This document shows positions 52,845-61,240 of a DNA stretch of 64,000 nt, in pieces. Numbering within the stretch: the stretch's first letter is position 1; every line of letters starts with the position of its first letter. The notes under the pieces were generated by a model that saw only the letters and a program-made list of their open reading frames with translations, searched no databases and was not told the origin of the DNA. The stretch is from DASUPK01 sp963815665 (lineage in GTDB: Bacteria; Actinomycetota; Thermoleophilia; Solirubrobacterales; 70-9), in assembly GCA_963815665.1 (NCBI GenBank), contig CAWFHN010000011.1, positions 186,001 through 250,000 on the forward strand, given 5' to 3'. The translations under genes were made by a program, and so were the position numbers.

Positions 52845-53845
52845 GGCGCCTTCCGGATGGTGCCGGGTGGGATGCGCTCGATCGAGTCCGACGAGCGGCT
52901 CGCGACGAAGGCGGCGCCGGTGCGCGGATCGACCGCCACGGAGTTCGGCTGCCGGACGGTCGGATAGGAGCGGAGCGGCCGGAGCCGCGCGCCCGCGAGC
53001 CGGAGGACCTCGACGCGGTTGCGAGCGGTGAGGGTGGCCCAGATCAGGCCGCGCCGGGCGTCGAAGGCGAGCCCGTAGGGAGCGCCGCCGACCTCGGTCC
53101 GCCCGACCAGCTTCGGCGCCGGGCCCAGCCGGTAGCGCAGCAGGGCGCCGCCGTCGGTGTCAGCCACGAGCACGGAGTCCCCGGGGAGGGCGATCGCGTG
53201 GGTCGGCCCGTCGCCGGCGTCCGTCTCGCCCACCCGCTCGAGGCCCTTCGCGTCGTAGACGGCGAGCACGCGGTCGCGGACTGCGATCACGGCGATCCAT
53301 CGATCGCCTGCCGCGGCGACGCCGCCGGGCTGGGTCGGGGCGTCCAGGGTCTCGATGACGCGTGCCCCCTGTACCACGCTCACCGAGTCGCCGAACTCGT
53401 TCGAGACGAAGACCCGCCCGGCGGCGGCCGCCGCATCATGGGGATGCGATCCGACCCGGACGCTGCGCTGCAGCCGGCCGTCCGGTGAGACCTCGACCAG
53501 CGTGTCGGCGTCCTCGGCGGGCACCAGCACCTCACCGCCCGGCGCCAGGCCGAGGTGCCTGGGCGATGCCGGCAGGGGGAGCAGCCGCAGCGTCTTGCCG
53601 CTCGCGGGATCGATCGCCGCCAGCCGGCCCGGGTTGCGCAACCCGGCGAAGAGCAGCCGGCTGACGGGGTCGAAGACGACGCCCTCCGGCATTCCGTCGA
53701 GGACGGACACGATGCCCGCGGGCCGCTCGGCCGGGACCGGCGAGTCCGCCGGCTCCGCGGCCGGCGGGGGCCCGCTTCCGCAAGCGGTCGCCGTCAGTCC
53801 CGCGAGGGCGCCCGCGCCGAGCGTGATCCACCTCCCGCATCGCAA
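52841..53845 (-). CDS. YncE-like beta-propeller lipoprotein
   Basis: 334 residues. The signal peptide ends in the lipobox LTATAC, so the protein is anchored outside. Repeats of about 40 residues (VFDPVSRLLFAGLRNPGRLA; EVLVPAEDADTLVEVSPDGR; RVFVSNEFGDSVSVVQGAR; SVAVDPRTGAAFVASRSSDS) form a six- or seven-bladed propeller of the YncE/40-residue type. The ligand is unknown. It overlaps the Moco fusion start by 4 bases, suggesting a function with that extracytoplasmic enzyme. Confidence 0.82.
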   Translation of the reverse strand: MRCGRWITLGAGALAGLTATACGSGPPPAAEPADSPVPAERPAGIVSVLDGMPEGVVFDPVSRLLFAGLRNPGRLAAIDPASGKTLRLLPLPASPRHLGLAPGGEVLVPAEDADTLVEVSPDGRLQRSVRVGSHPHDAAAAAGRVFVSNEFGDSVSVVQGARVIETLDAPTQPGGVAAAGDRWIAVIAVRDRVLAVYDAKGLERVGETDAGDGPTHAIALPGDSVLVADTDGGALLRYRLGPAPKLVGRTEVGGAPYGLAFDARRGLIWATLTARNRVEVLRLAGARLRPLRSYPTVRQPNSVAVDPRTGAAFVASRSSDSIERIPPGTIRKAP

Positions 53846-53847
53846 AC

Positions 53848-55047
53848 CTAGGCCGGGACGGCCGGCTGCGCCGGCACGGCCCGCGGCAGGCTGAACCTCA
53901 CCCGGGTCCCGCGGGTGGAATGCGCGAGCCAGATCGTGCCGCCGTGCGACTCCACGATCGCGCGGGAGATGGCCAGGCCGAGCCCCGCTCCCTCGGTCGT
54001 CCGCGAGGCGTCGGACCCGGCGCGATACGAGGGCTCGAATACGTGGGCTTGCTCGTCGCGCGGGATGCCGCTGCCGGTGTCGGCGACCTCCACCTCGACG
54101 CGGTCCCCGAGCGACTCCGCGCGAACCGCGATGCTGCCGTCGGCCGGCGTGTGCCGGATCGCGTTCTGGATCAGGTTGAAGAGGACCCGCTGCAGCTTCT
54201 CCGGGTTCGCCTCGGCGGGTTCGAGGTCGGCCGGGACCTCGGCGAAGACCCTGACCCCCGCCGCGTCGGCCTGCACCCGCATGGCGGTCACCGTCTCGGC
54301 GACGAGCTCAGACAGCTCGACCTGTGAGACCGACCACTCGATGTCGCCCGCCTCGAGCCGGGAGAGCTCGAAGAGGTCGTCGATCAGCCCGCCGAGCGCC
54401 GCGACGTGCGTGCGCATCGTCAGCAGATAGCGGCGGCGGCTCTCGTCGTCCACGAGGTCGTCCTCGATCGCCTCGGTCAGGACCCGCAGCGAGGTGACCG
54501 GCGTGCGCAGGTCATGGGAGACCGCCGCCACCAGGTCCCGGCGAGCGCGCTCCGCGGTGTCGATCCTCCGGACCATCGCGTCGGCGGCCTCCACCAGCGC
54601 GCCGATCTCGTCTCGCGAGTCGTTCGTGAGCCTCAGGTCCCGATCGCCGGCGCCCACCGCCACCAGCGCGTCCCGAACCGACTCGATCTCGGCCAGCAGC
54701 TCCCCGAGCATCAGCTGTGCGGCCCGGATCCCGACCGCGGCCGAGAAGGCGACCGCGAGCATGATCAGCACGGCGTCCTCGGCCGAGACGAACATGAGCA
54801 GCGCGAAGGCGACGACGATCGCAAGCAGCTGACCGACCGCGATGGCGACCATCGCGACCAGCTGGCGCCGCACGGGCCCGATCCGGTCGCGGCGCCGGAC
54901 CACCAGCTCCGCGGCCAGCAGGCCCGCCGCGCCCAGGACGCCGAGCATGATCGCCGTCTCGGCGGCGGGCTTCAGCCCCAGGCCGGCGGCGACGACCGCA
55001 AACGCGACGGCCGCTCCGACGACGATGACGAGGGCCGATCCCTTCAT
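53848..55047 (-). CDS. Sensor histidine kinase
   Basis: 399 residues. Three or four N-terminal helices with little extracytoplasmic loop suggest membrane- or intracellular-signal sensing. A HAMP-like linker is followed by HisKA with RDLVAAVSHDLRTPVTSLRVL, and HATPase with N-box VLFNLIQNAIRHTPAD, G1 EVADTGSGIPRDEQ and G2 GAGLGLAISRAIVESHGG. It overlaps its response regulator gene by 4 bases and ends 2 bases before the propeller gene, so it is part of the envelope operon it may regulate. Confidence 0.93.
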   Translation of the reverse strand: MKGSALVIVVGAAVAFAVVAAGLGLKPAAETAIMLGVLGAAGLLAAELVVRRRDRIGPVRRQLVAMVAIAVGQLLAIVVAFALLMFVSAEDAVLIMLAVAFSAAVGIRAAQLMLGELLAEIESVRDALVAVGAGDRDLRLTNDSRDEIGALVEAADAMVRRIDTAERARRDLVAAVSHDLRTPVTSLRVLTEAIEDDLVDDESRRRYLLTMRTHVAALGGLIDDLFELSRLEAGDIEWSVSQVELSELVAETVTAMRVQADAAGVRVFAEVPADLEPAEANPEKLQRVLFNLIQNAIRHTPADGSIAVRAESLGDRVEVEVADTGSGIPRDEQAHVFEPSYRAGSDASRTTEGAGLGLAISRAIVESHGGTIWLAHSTRGTRVRFSLPRAVPAQPAVPA

Positions 55048-55748
55048 GCGGCGAACCGGTAGCCGATTCCCCAGACCGTCTCGATGAACCTGGGCTCGCT
55101 GGGATCCTCCTCGATCTTCGAGCGAAGCCGGCGGATGTGCACCGTGACGGTCGACGTGTCGGTGTAGAAGGCGTACTGCCAGACCGCGTCCATCAGCTGC
55201 GAGCGCGAGAAGGTCTGTGCCGGATGGCGGGCCAGGAAGAGCAGCAGCTCGAACTCCCGATGGGTCAGGGGCGCCTCCCGCCCCGCGACCAGAACGCGAC
55301 GGGACGAGGGATCGATCTCGAGCCCGTCGAAGCCGAGTGGCTCGTCGCGGTTCGAGGAGGTGTCGAGCCGGCGCCGCAGGGCGTCGACCCGGGCGACGAG
55401 CTCCGCGGGCGAGAACGGCTTGCAGACGTAGTCGTCGGCCCCCAGGCGCAGGCCGGTGACGCGGTCGGACGCCTCGCCCTTCGCGGTCAGCAGGATGATG
55501 GCGAGGTCGTCGTGCTCGGCCGCGCGCAGCCGCCGCATGACCTCGAGGCCGTCGATGCCGGGCATGAGCAGGTCGAGGATCACGATGTCCGGCCTGTCCC
55601 GCTCGGCGAGCGAGATCGCCTCCGCGCCGTCCCTGGCCGAGCGCGCCCGGTATCCGGCGCGGCGCATGTAGTTGGCGACCACCTCGCGGATCGTCGGCTC
55701 GTCGTCGACGACCAGCACCGACCCGCGGCTGTGCTCCGCCTCGTTCAT
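55044..55748 (-). CDS. OmpR/PhoB-family response regulator
   Basis: 234 residues from the Met at 55748 (an upstream in-frame ATG would add 19 unconserved residues). The receiver has VLVVDDEPTIREVV, phospho-acceptor Asp in DIVILDLLMPGIDG, LLTAKG and YVCKPFSPAEL. The DNA-binding domain has LTHREFELLLFLARHPAQ, SQLMDAVWQY and VHIRRLRSKIEEDPSEPRFI. It heads the minus-strand operon that runs down to moaA and faces the divergent epimerase gene across a 145-base gap. Confidence 0.94.
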   Translation of the reverse strand: MNEAEHSRGSVLVVDDEPTIREVVANYMRRAGYRARSARDGAEAISLAERDRPDIVILDLLMPGIDGLEVMRRLRAAEHDDLAIILLTAKGEASDRVTGLRLGADDYVCKPFSPAELVARVDALRRRLDTSSNRDEPLGFDGLEIDPSSRRVLVAGREAPLTHREFELLLFLARHPAQTFSRSQLMDAVWQYAFYTDTSTVTVHIRRLRSKIEEDPSEPRFIETVWGIGYRFAA

Positions 55749-55893
55749 CCGAGCCGATTCTTCCAGCGGCTCACCGTCATTGCGTGCTTTCGCCACCTTG
55801 TTCACGGACTGTTCAGATCCGCATTCATTACAGATCGCGGAACACCGCCCCCGGGATCGCCGAGAGAGCCCTCCTCGGGGTTAGCCTCGGCGC

Positions 55894-57045
55894 GTGGACG
55901 GACCGATCCTCGTCACCGGAGGGGCCGGCTTCATCGGCTCGCACGTCGTGGACGCGCTGCTGGCGCGTGGGTGCGAGGTCCGGATCCTCGACTCGATCCA
56001 CCCCGCGGTCCACGCCGTTCGCCCGGACTACCTGGACCACCGCGTGGAGCTGGTGCAGGGGGACGTTCGCGATCCCGAGGCGGTCGCGAGGGCCGTCCGC
56101 GGCGTCGCCGCGGTCTCCCACCAGGCCGCGATGGTGGGCCTCGAGTCGAGCTTCGCCGACGCGCCCGAGTACGTTTCCGGGAACGACCTCGGCACCACCG
56201 TGCTGCTCGCGGGCCTCGCCCAGGCGGGATTCGCCGGCCCGCTGGTGCTCGCCTCGAGCATGGTGATCTACGGCGAGGGTGGCTACGCCTGCCCCGAGCA
56301 CGGCTCGGTCCGCCCGCTCCCGCGGTCTCCGGCGGACCTGGAGGCCGGGCGCTTCGAGCCGGGTTGCCCCGAGTGCGGTCGGGCCCTCGAGCCACGCCGT
56401 GTGCCGGAGTCCGCCGCGCCCGATCCACGCAGCGTCTACGCCGCCACCAAGCTCGCGCAGGAGCGCCTCTGGACGCTCTTCGCGCGGGAGCGTGGAGTCC
56501 CGCAGGTCGCGCTGCGCTACCACAACGTCTACGGCCCCCGGATGCCGAGGGAGACGCCGTACGCCGGGGTCGCGAGCATCTTCCGGAGCGCCCTGGCCGC
56601 CGGGCGAGCCCCGTCGGTGTTCGAGGACGGCGGCCAGCTGCGGGACTTCGTCCACGTCCGCGACGTTGCCCGGGCGAACGCGGTCGCTCTGCTCGAGGAT
56701 CCCGCGCCGGGCGTCTACAACATCGGCAGCGGGCGGCCGCGAAGCATCGGGGAGATGGCGGGGGAGCTCGCGGGCGCGCATGGCCCCGGCGCTCCCCGGC
56801 CCGTCGTCACCGGCGAGTTCCGGCTCGGGGACGTGCGCCACGTCTTCGCCGACGTTTCGAGAGCCGCCGCCGAGCTCGGCTTCCAGGCCAGGGTCGAGTT
56901 CGCGGAGGGGATGCGGGAGCTGGCGCACGCGGAGCTTCGCGAGCCGCCGCGGCGCTCACCAGATCGTGTCGAAGAGGAGCTCGGTCGCGATCGCCTGAAC
57001 GGCCAGCAGCACGAGGACCTGGCGGAGCCGAGCGCCCGGCAGTGA
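55894..57045 (+). CDS. NAD-dependent sugar epimerase (extended SDR) with a Cys4 insertion
   Basis: 383 residues from GTG 55894. The NAD motif ILVTGGAGFIGSHVVDALL, catalytic Ser in VLASSMVIYGEGG, YAATK (Tyr/Lys) and RYHNVYGPRMPRETPYAGVA place it among UDP-glucose 4-epimerase/dTDP-L-rhamnose 4-epimerase proteins. Between the Ser and the YxxxK, about 60 extra residues carry CPEHGSV and CPECGRAL, a probable zinc-binding insertion known from some rhamnose epimerases. The C-terminal 30 residues overlap the convergent membrane glycosyltransferase gene by 90 bases and may be non-essential. Confidence 0.87.
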   Translation: MDGPILVTGGAGFIGSHVVDALLARGCEVRILDSIHPAVHAVRPDYLDHRVELVQGDVRDPEAVARAVRGVAAVSHQAAMVGLESSFADAPEYVSGNDLGTTVLLAGLAQAGFAGPLVLASSMVIYGEGGYACPEHGSVRPLPRSPADLEAGRFEPGCPECGRALEPRRVPESAAPDPRSVYAATKLAQERLWTLFARERGVPQVALRYHNVYGPRMPRETPYAGVASIFRSALAAGRAPSVFEDGGQLRDFVHVRDVARANAVALLEDPAPGVYNIGSGRPRSIGEMAGELAGAHGPGAPRPVVTGEFRLGDVRHVFADVSRAAAELGFQARVEFAEGMRELAHAELREPPRRSPDRVEEELGRDRLNGQQHEDLAEPSARQ

Positions 57046-58302
57046 TTTCGCCGCCGCCAGGCAGGCGAGCGGCACCATGAACAGCCAGATCCGCTCGGTC
57101 TCGCCCTTCGTGTAGCCGAGCAGGGCCGACGCCGCGAGGAGGAGGGCGAGGGCGACCGCGGTCGCCTCTCCGCGTCCGAGCGAGCGCCCCGCGAGCCAGG
57201 CGATCGGTATCCCGGTCGCGACGAGGAACGCGGCCGGCGAGCCGAAGAGCCAGAAGAGGTACGGCCGCCGCCCGCCGATGCCCGCGTAGTAGCGATCGTG
57301 CGTGGCCCGCAACGCCGCGATCGGGTCGAAGCCGGTAACCGCGTGCAGCACGAGATAGAAGCCGAGGACCCCGACGGCGCAGGCGACGGCCAGCCGCAGC
57401 GCGGATCGAGCGCCCTCTCGTCGCTCGGTCAGCAGGACCGCCCACGCCCCGACCGCGAGCAGCGCCCAGGAGAAGAACGAGGCGACGGCGAGCAGGATCG
57501 CTCCCGCGAAGCGGATCGCTCGGCGGCCGGCGAGCAGCGCCCCGGCAGCGGCGAGCCCGAGCGTCGCGTATGCGGCGTCGGCCGAGGTCACCCCGTAGAT
57601 CAGCGCGGCGGGGGAGAAGGCGAACAGCAGACCCGCGAGTCGCGCGCGTTCCTCGCCGAGCAGGGGTCGCGCGATCACGTAGAGCAGCGGCGTCGCCAGC
57701 ACGCCGACCGCGATCGTCAGCGCCGCGAGGCCCTGAGGTGTGTCGATGCCGAGGGCGTGGATCGTCACCAGCAGGCCGGGTGGATGGCCGCTGGGATGTG
57801 TCGGCAGTGAGGGGGCCAGGGAATCGAAGTTCGCCAGGAAGTGCCCGACGCCACCGTCGAGCGCCCGCAACCCGGGGAGATACTCGTGCCTGCCCTCGCC
57901 GCTGCCGGGATGCACGACGAACACCCCGTACCAATCCCGCGGACCTGCCCGGGCGAGGTTGAGCGCCAGCCGCAGCGCGGCGCTCAGCCCGGCCAGCGTC
58001 GCCGCGAAGCCGACCGGGGAGAGCCGCGAGCCCGCCAGCGCCGACCCGACAGGGATCGCCGCGGCCAGGGTCAGCACCGTCACCAGCGCGTAGGGCGAGA
58101 GCGCCGGCCGCCAGCCGAGGATGAAGGGCGGGAGGTCGGTGCCCAGGAAGCCGCCGGTCGCCTGCGAGATCAGCCCGAAGGCGACGGTCCCCACGACCAT
58201 CGCCGCGATCGCCGCGGGGACCCAGCGCTCGGGCGGGATGGCGATGGCGCGGAGCGCGTCGCCCTCGCGCCCTCCACGGGGAAGCGCTTTAGCCGACGAC
58301 AT
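56956..58302 (-). CDS. Polytopic membrane protein, GT-C/GT39-like glycosyltransferase candidate
   Basis: 448 residues with about ten to twelve hydrophobic segments. The loop after TM3 contains DWYGVFVVHPGSGEGRHEYL, and a later THPSGHPPGLL motif, with Asp/Glu and His residues in the first large outer loop as in GT-C transferases and mannosyltransferases (GT39/83-like). It probably uses a polyprenyl-phosphate sugar to glycosylate proteins or a cell-wall glycan outside the membrane. It overlaps the epimerase gene on the other strand and the methyltransferase gene by 14 bases. Confidence 0.72.
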   Translation of the reverse strand: MSSAKALPRGGREGDALRAIAIPPERWVPAAIAAMVVGTVAFGLISQATGGFLGTDLPPFILGWRPALSPYALVTVLTLAAAIPVGSALAGSRLSPVGFAATLAGLSAALRLALNLARAGPRDWYGVFVVHPGSGEGRHEYLPGLRALDGGVGHFLANFDSLAPSLPTHPSGHPPGLLVTIHALGIDTPQGLAALTIAVGVLATPLLYVIARPLLGEERARLAGLLFAFSPAALIYGVTSADAAYATLGLAAAGALLAGRRAIRFAGAILLAVASFFSWALLAVGAWAVLLTERREGARSALRLAVACAVGVLGFYLVLHAVTGFDPIAALRATHDRYYAGIGGRRPYLFWLFGSPAAFLVATGIPIAWLAGRSLGRGEATAVALALLLAASALLGYTKGETERIWLFMVPLACLAAAKSLPGARLRQVLVLLAVQAIATELLFDTIW

Positions 58303-58942
58303 CGAGTTGCGCGAACCAGCGCCCTCGCGCGGACCAGGCGTCGACGGCCCGCAGGCCCGCGGCGCGTGCGAGACGCTCGATGTCGTCGACGCTCACCAGC
58401 GCCCAGGGGAACCAGTCGCTGACCTCCTCACCGCTCTCGATTCGCAGCCGGACCTCGCGACTGGCCGTCTCGGGAGGCTCGAGCTCGGCGAGCACGACGC
58501 CGCCGGGCCTGAGGACGCCGGTCAGGCGCCGGAGCAGTCGCTCCGGGTCGCCCTCGATCCCCAGGTTCCCGTCGAGCAGCAGGGCGGCTCCCCACCGGCC
58601 GGCCCCCGGGAGAGGTTGGAACACGGACTGCCTCAGCACCCGGCCGCCACGGGCTCGCGCCAGTGCCACCGCGTGCGGGGCGATGTCGATACCGAGCGCA
58701 GGGACCCCCAGACGGGCGAGCGAGGCCAGGTGCCGTCCGGGACCGCAGCCCACGTCGAGGACCGGAGGCGAGACGCGCGCCAGCAGCTCGAGCTCCTCGG
58801 CTCGAGCGGGCGCCAGCCAGCGCCGCAGCGGCAGCCGGTGCCGGGTGCCATCGTCGGCGACCGCCCGGTACGCGGCGGCTGGCGATCCGTGGGCCGCCTC
58901 GGCGAGGCCCCGGCCGTAGAGGGCGACGGCCGCGGCGCTCAC
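58289..58942 (-). CDS. Class I SAM-dependent methyltransferase
   Basis: 217 residues from GTG 58942. The SAM-binding motif I is PPVLDVGCGPGRHLASL, with motif II ALGIDIAPHAVALARARGG and motif IV region AALLLDGNLGIEGDPERLL, then VLRPGGVVLAELEPP. N-terminal GSPAAAYRAVADDGTRHRLP is not a known domain. It starts inside the DUF2064 gene and ends inside the membrane transferase gene, so all three are co-expressed. The substrate is unknown, perhaps a sugar or lipid-linked glycan. Confidence 0.85.
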   Translation of the reverse strand: MSAAAVALYGRGLAEAAHGSPAAAYRAVADDGTRHRLPLRRWLAPARAEELELLARVSPPVLDVGCGPGRHLASLARLGVPALGIDIAPHAVALARARGGRVLRQSVFQPLPGAGRWGAALLLDGNLGIEGDPERLLRRLTGVLRPGGVVLAELEPPETASREVRLRIESGEEVSDWFPWALVSVDDIERLARAAGLRAVDAWSARGRWFAQLDVVG

Positions 58943-59577
58943 GCGGCGCCCACCGGGATCGACAGTGAACGAACGGCTGCGGCGAAGCGACTGTCGCTCG
59001 CCTCCATGGCGGCGGCCTCCGCATCCTCGATCAGATCGACGTCGCGGAGCCGCGGGAGGATCCGTACGCGCAGCTCCAGCGCCCGGAGGCGCTCGAGCTG
59101 GGCGTCCGCCGTGGCCGGAGTGCTCATCGGCACCCCGAGGAACACGCCGGGGTCTGGCCGGCGCAGCCCGATCGCCCAGTAGCCGCCGTCCACCGCCGGT
59201 CCGAGGACGGCGTCGGTGTCGTCTGAGCCGAGTGCGCCGAGCGCCTCCTCCAATAGGCCCGGGCTCACCTGCGGGGTGTCCATGCCGATCAGGACGGTCG
59301 GACCGCCGGTGTCCTCGAAGGCCGCGGCGAGGCGCTCGTCGAGCGTGCCGCCGCGCTGGGCGATCACCTCGAAGGCTGGATCGGCCCATGTCCCCGGCTC
59401 GCCGTCGAGCACGAGAAAGCGCCGCTCGCAGCGGCAGGCGAGCACGGCGGCGAGGGTGTCGCGCAGCGCCGCCTCGGCCAGCCTCGCCGCCTCGGTGGGG
59501 GTGCACGGTGGGCAGAGCCGAGTCTTCACGCGCCCCGGGACGGGGGACTTGGCGATCACGGCGAGCGCACCCTGCAT
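58939..59577 (-). CDS. DUF2064 (TIGR04282-like) nucleotidyl/glycosyltransferase-fold protein
   Basis: 212 residues from ATG 59577. Features: ALAVIAKSPVPGRVKTRLCP (the PxPGxxKTRL signature), GGTLDERLAAAFED, TVLIGMDTPQVSPGLLEEAL (DTP metal site) and DAVLGPAVDGGYWAIGLRRP. The family has a GT-A fold and is annotated in some genomes with arsenosugar synthesis, but in Actinobacteria it often occurs with GT2 and methyltransferase genes as here. It is the first gene of the minus-strand group; a spacer of about 80 bases upstream may hold its promoter. Confidence 0.85.
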   Translation of the reverse strand: MQGALAVIAKSPVPGRVKTRLCPPCTPTEAARLAEAALRDTLAAVLACRCERRFLVLDGEPGTWADPAFEVIAQRGGTLDERLAAAFEDTGGPTVLIGMDTPQVSPGLLEEALGALGSDDTDAVLGPAVDGGYWAIGLRRPDPGVFLGVPMSTPATADAQLERLRALELRVRILPRLRDVDLIEDAEAAAMEASDSRFAAAVRSLSIPVGAA

Positions 59578-59660
59578 CCCCGCATTGATCTCAAACAAAG
59601 ATTGCGTAGGTCTTACACGGGCGCCCGCTGTCGCCGTGGGACCAGCCCGGACAAGGGCTC

Positions 59661-59837
59661 TCAGCCCGGTTTGTGCGCCGCGACGAGCTCGACCCAGCCG
59701 GCCTTCTGGCGCCTGAGCTCGTCGACCTCGAAGCTCTCGGCCTCGAGGTGATCGAGCGGCTCGCGCAGCAGATGGTCCCCGCCGAAGCGGTGGGCGAAGG
59801 GCTCCCAAATCCGCTGGATGGTGCGGACCACGGGATT
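59661..59837 (-). pseudogene. 3' fragment of a duplicated methyltransferase gene
   Basis: This strand encodes NPVVRTIQRIWEPFAHRFGG, HLLREPLDHLEAESFEVDEL and RQKAGWVELVAAHKPG then stop, nearly the same as the C-terminus of the SnoaL-methyltransferase fusion 220 bases away (NPAVRTIQRIGEPFAHRFGG; RQKAGWVELVSARKPR). DNA identity is high across about 175 bases. The 5' part is missing and no start exists, so it is a partial tandem duplicate. Confidence 0.9.
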
Positions 59838-59863
59838 GCTCCGCCAGCCGGCGTAACGGAGGC

Positions 59864-60052
59864 CTAACGCTCGGCCAACACGGTCCGTATCCCCATCCAA
59901 TATGCAACGCAAGCTCCGAGGAGGGTGGTGGCGAAGCCCACGCTGAGCTGATTCAGCCCGGCTATGCAACTGCCGGGGATGACCAAACCGAAGCCGATCA
60001 GGACCGTAGGTGCGACAAAGCCGAGCAGAGGAAGGAAGTGCCGGGGCTTCAC
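59864..60052 (-). CDS. Small two-helix membrane protein between duplicated segments
   Basis: 62 residues, MKPRHFLPLLGFVAPTVLIG at the start and LLGACVAYWMGIRTVLAER at the end, with two hydrophobic stretches and few charges. It lies exactly between the truncated and full methyltransferase copies, starting 4 bases after the fusion gene's stop. It probably originally followed the methyltransferase gene. No family was recognised, and it may not be translated efficiently. Confidence 0.5.
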   Translation of the reverse strand: MKPRHFLPLLGFVAPTVLIGFGLVIPGSCIAGLNQLSVGFATTLLGACVAYWMGIRTVLAER

Positions 60053-60055
60053 CGG

Positions 60056-61183
60056 TCACCTCGGCTTCCGTGCGGAGACCAGCTCGACCCACCCAGCCTT
60101 CTGGCGCCTGACCTCGTCGACGTCGAATCCCTCGTCCGCAAGGTGATCGAGCGGCTCGCGCAGCAGATGGTCCCCGCCGAAGCGGTGGGCGAAGGGCTCC
60201 CCAATCCGCTGGATGGTGCGGACCGCGGGATTGGGACTGCGCACGTGCTCGGCCAGAAGGATGCGGCCGCCCGGGCGCAGCACGCGCTTGGCCTCATGGA
60301 TGGCCGCCGCGTCGTCGGGGATCGTGCAGAGGCCGTAGGTGCAGACGACCGTGTCGAACGACTCATCGGGGAAGGGGAGGTCCGTCGCATCGCCGACGAC
60401 CATCTCGAACTCACGGCCCAGCTCGTCGGCCCGCCTCCGGCCGAGCTCCGCCATCTCCGTGCTGAGCTCGATGCCCGTCAGCTTGGCGTCGGGCGGGTAG
60501 TGGGGGAGGTTGCGGGCCGTGCCGGCCGCCAGGTCGAGCACCTCGCCCTGGGCCCGTTCACAGACCCACTCGCGGTTGCCCGCGAAGAGCCAGCGCTCGA
60601 ACCGGGACATGGTCTGGTCGTATTTCGGCGCCTGCTTGTCGAAGATCTTCTGGATCCGCTCGGTCTCGCTCGGGGGAACAGGGCACGAGCGGCGTGTGAT
60701 TCGGTCGAACGCGCGACGAAATGGACCCGGCGGGGAGGCTGACCCCCCTGCATCGAAGATCAGCTTGCGCTGCGTGACGGCGAGCTGGAGGCTGCGCCGA
60801 AGCCCGAGCTGGCGGACCAGCTCCATCGTGTCGCTGGCGGCCCAGTCCTCGATGATCCGGCCGTCGGAGAAGCGGCTGATCACGATGCCGCGCAGCTCGA
60901 CCTCGCGGCCCTTGTGGGTGCCGCGGAGGATCCAGCGCGAGGCGACCTTGTCGTCCTCGCTGACCTGATCCTCGACTTCGAAGCTCAGGTCGGGGAAGAG
61001 CGCGAGGTAGAGCGCCACGGACCGGCGCGCCCCGTCATGGCCGCGGTAGGTGAGCCGGTTGACGTGATCGACGAAGTCGGGGTGGTAGTCGCGCGAGACC
61101 CCGTCGAGGTCCCGGCCGGAGCAGACCTCCTCGAGGGCGCGGCGGGCTGTCTCGGCGTGATCGATCTCTGTGGCGGTCGGCAT
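60056..61183 (-). CDS. SnoaL-like (ester cyclase) - SAM methyltransferase fusion protein
   Basis: 375 residues. Residues about 5-130 form a SnoaL/ester-cyclase domain (CSGRDLDGVSRDYHPDFVDH; YLALFPDLSFEVEDQVSEDD; SRFSDGRIIEDWAASDTMEL). After a linker, residues 175-375 form a class I methyltransferase (VLDLAAGTARNLPHYPPDAK; VVGDATDLPFPDESFDTVVC; RVLRPGGRILLAEHV) of the UbiE/PMT-like type. The frame is continuous, so this is a true fusion or a read-through with no internal stop. It is divergent from a TetR gene, with palindromic sites between them, so it is probably the regulated target. Confidence 0.85.
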   Translation of the reverse strand: MPTATEIDHAETARRALEEVCSGRDLDGVSRDYHPDFVDHVNRLTYRGHDGARRSVALYLALFPDLSFEVEDQVSEDDKVASRWILRGTHKGREVELRGIVISRFSDGRIIEDWAASDTMELVRQLGLRRSLQLAVTQRKLIFDAGGSASPPGPFRRAFDRITRRSCPVPPSETERIQKIFDKQAPKYDQTMSRFERWLFAGNREWVCERAQGEVLDLAAGTARNLPHYPPDAKLTGIELSTEMAELGRRRADELGREFEMVVGDATDLPFPDESFDTVVCTYGLCTIPDDAAAIHEAKRVLRPGGRILLAEHVRSPNPAVRTIQRIGEPFAHRFGGDHLLREPLDHLADEGFDVDEVRRQKAGWVELVSARKPR

Positions 61184-61194
61184 CGGCTCTCCTC

Positions 61195-61233
61195 ATTCAG
61201 ATGGTGTACGCAATCTGAATAGCGTATGCTATT
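61195..61233. promoter_or_regulatory. TetR-type operator: two inverted repeats in the divergent promoter
   Basis: ATTCAGAT-N10-ATCTGAAT (61195-61220) is a perfect 8+8 repeat, and AATAGC-GTAT-GCTATT (61218-61233) is a perfect 6+6 repeat overlapping its end. They sit between the fusion gene (start 61183) and the TetR gene, are AT-rich compared with the surroundings, and are typical of an autoregulating TetR repressor. Confidence 0.7.
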
Positions 61234-61240
61234 TGAGTTG

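Noticed and set aside
59661..59837. A separate small methyltransferase gene
   Set aside because: Only the C-terminal 58 codons are present, matching the nearby fusion; no SAM-binding motif or start.
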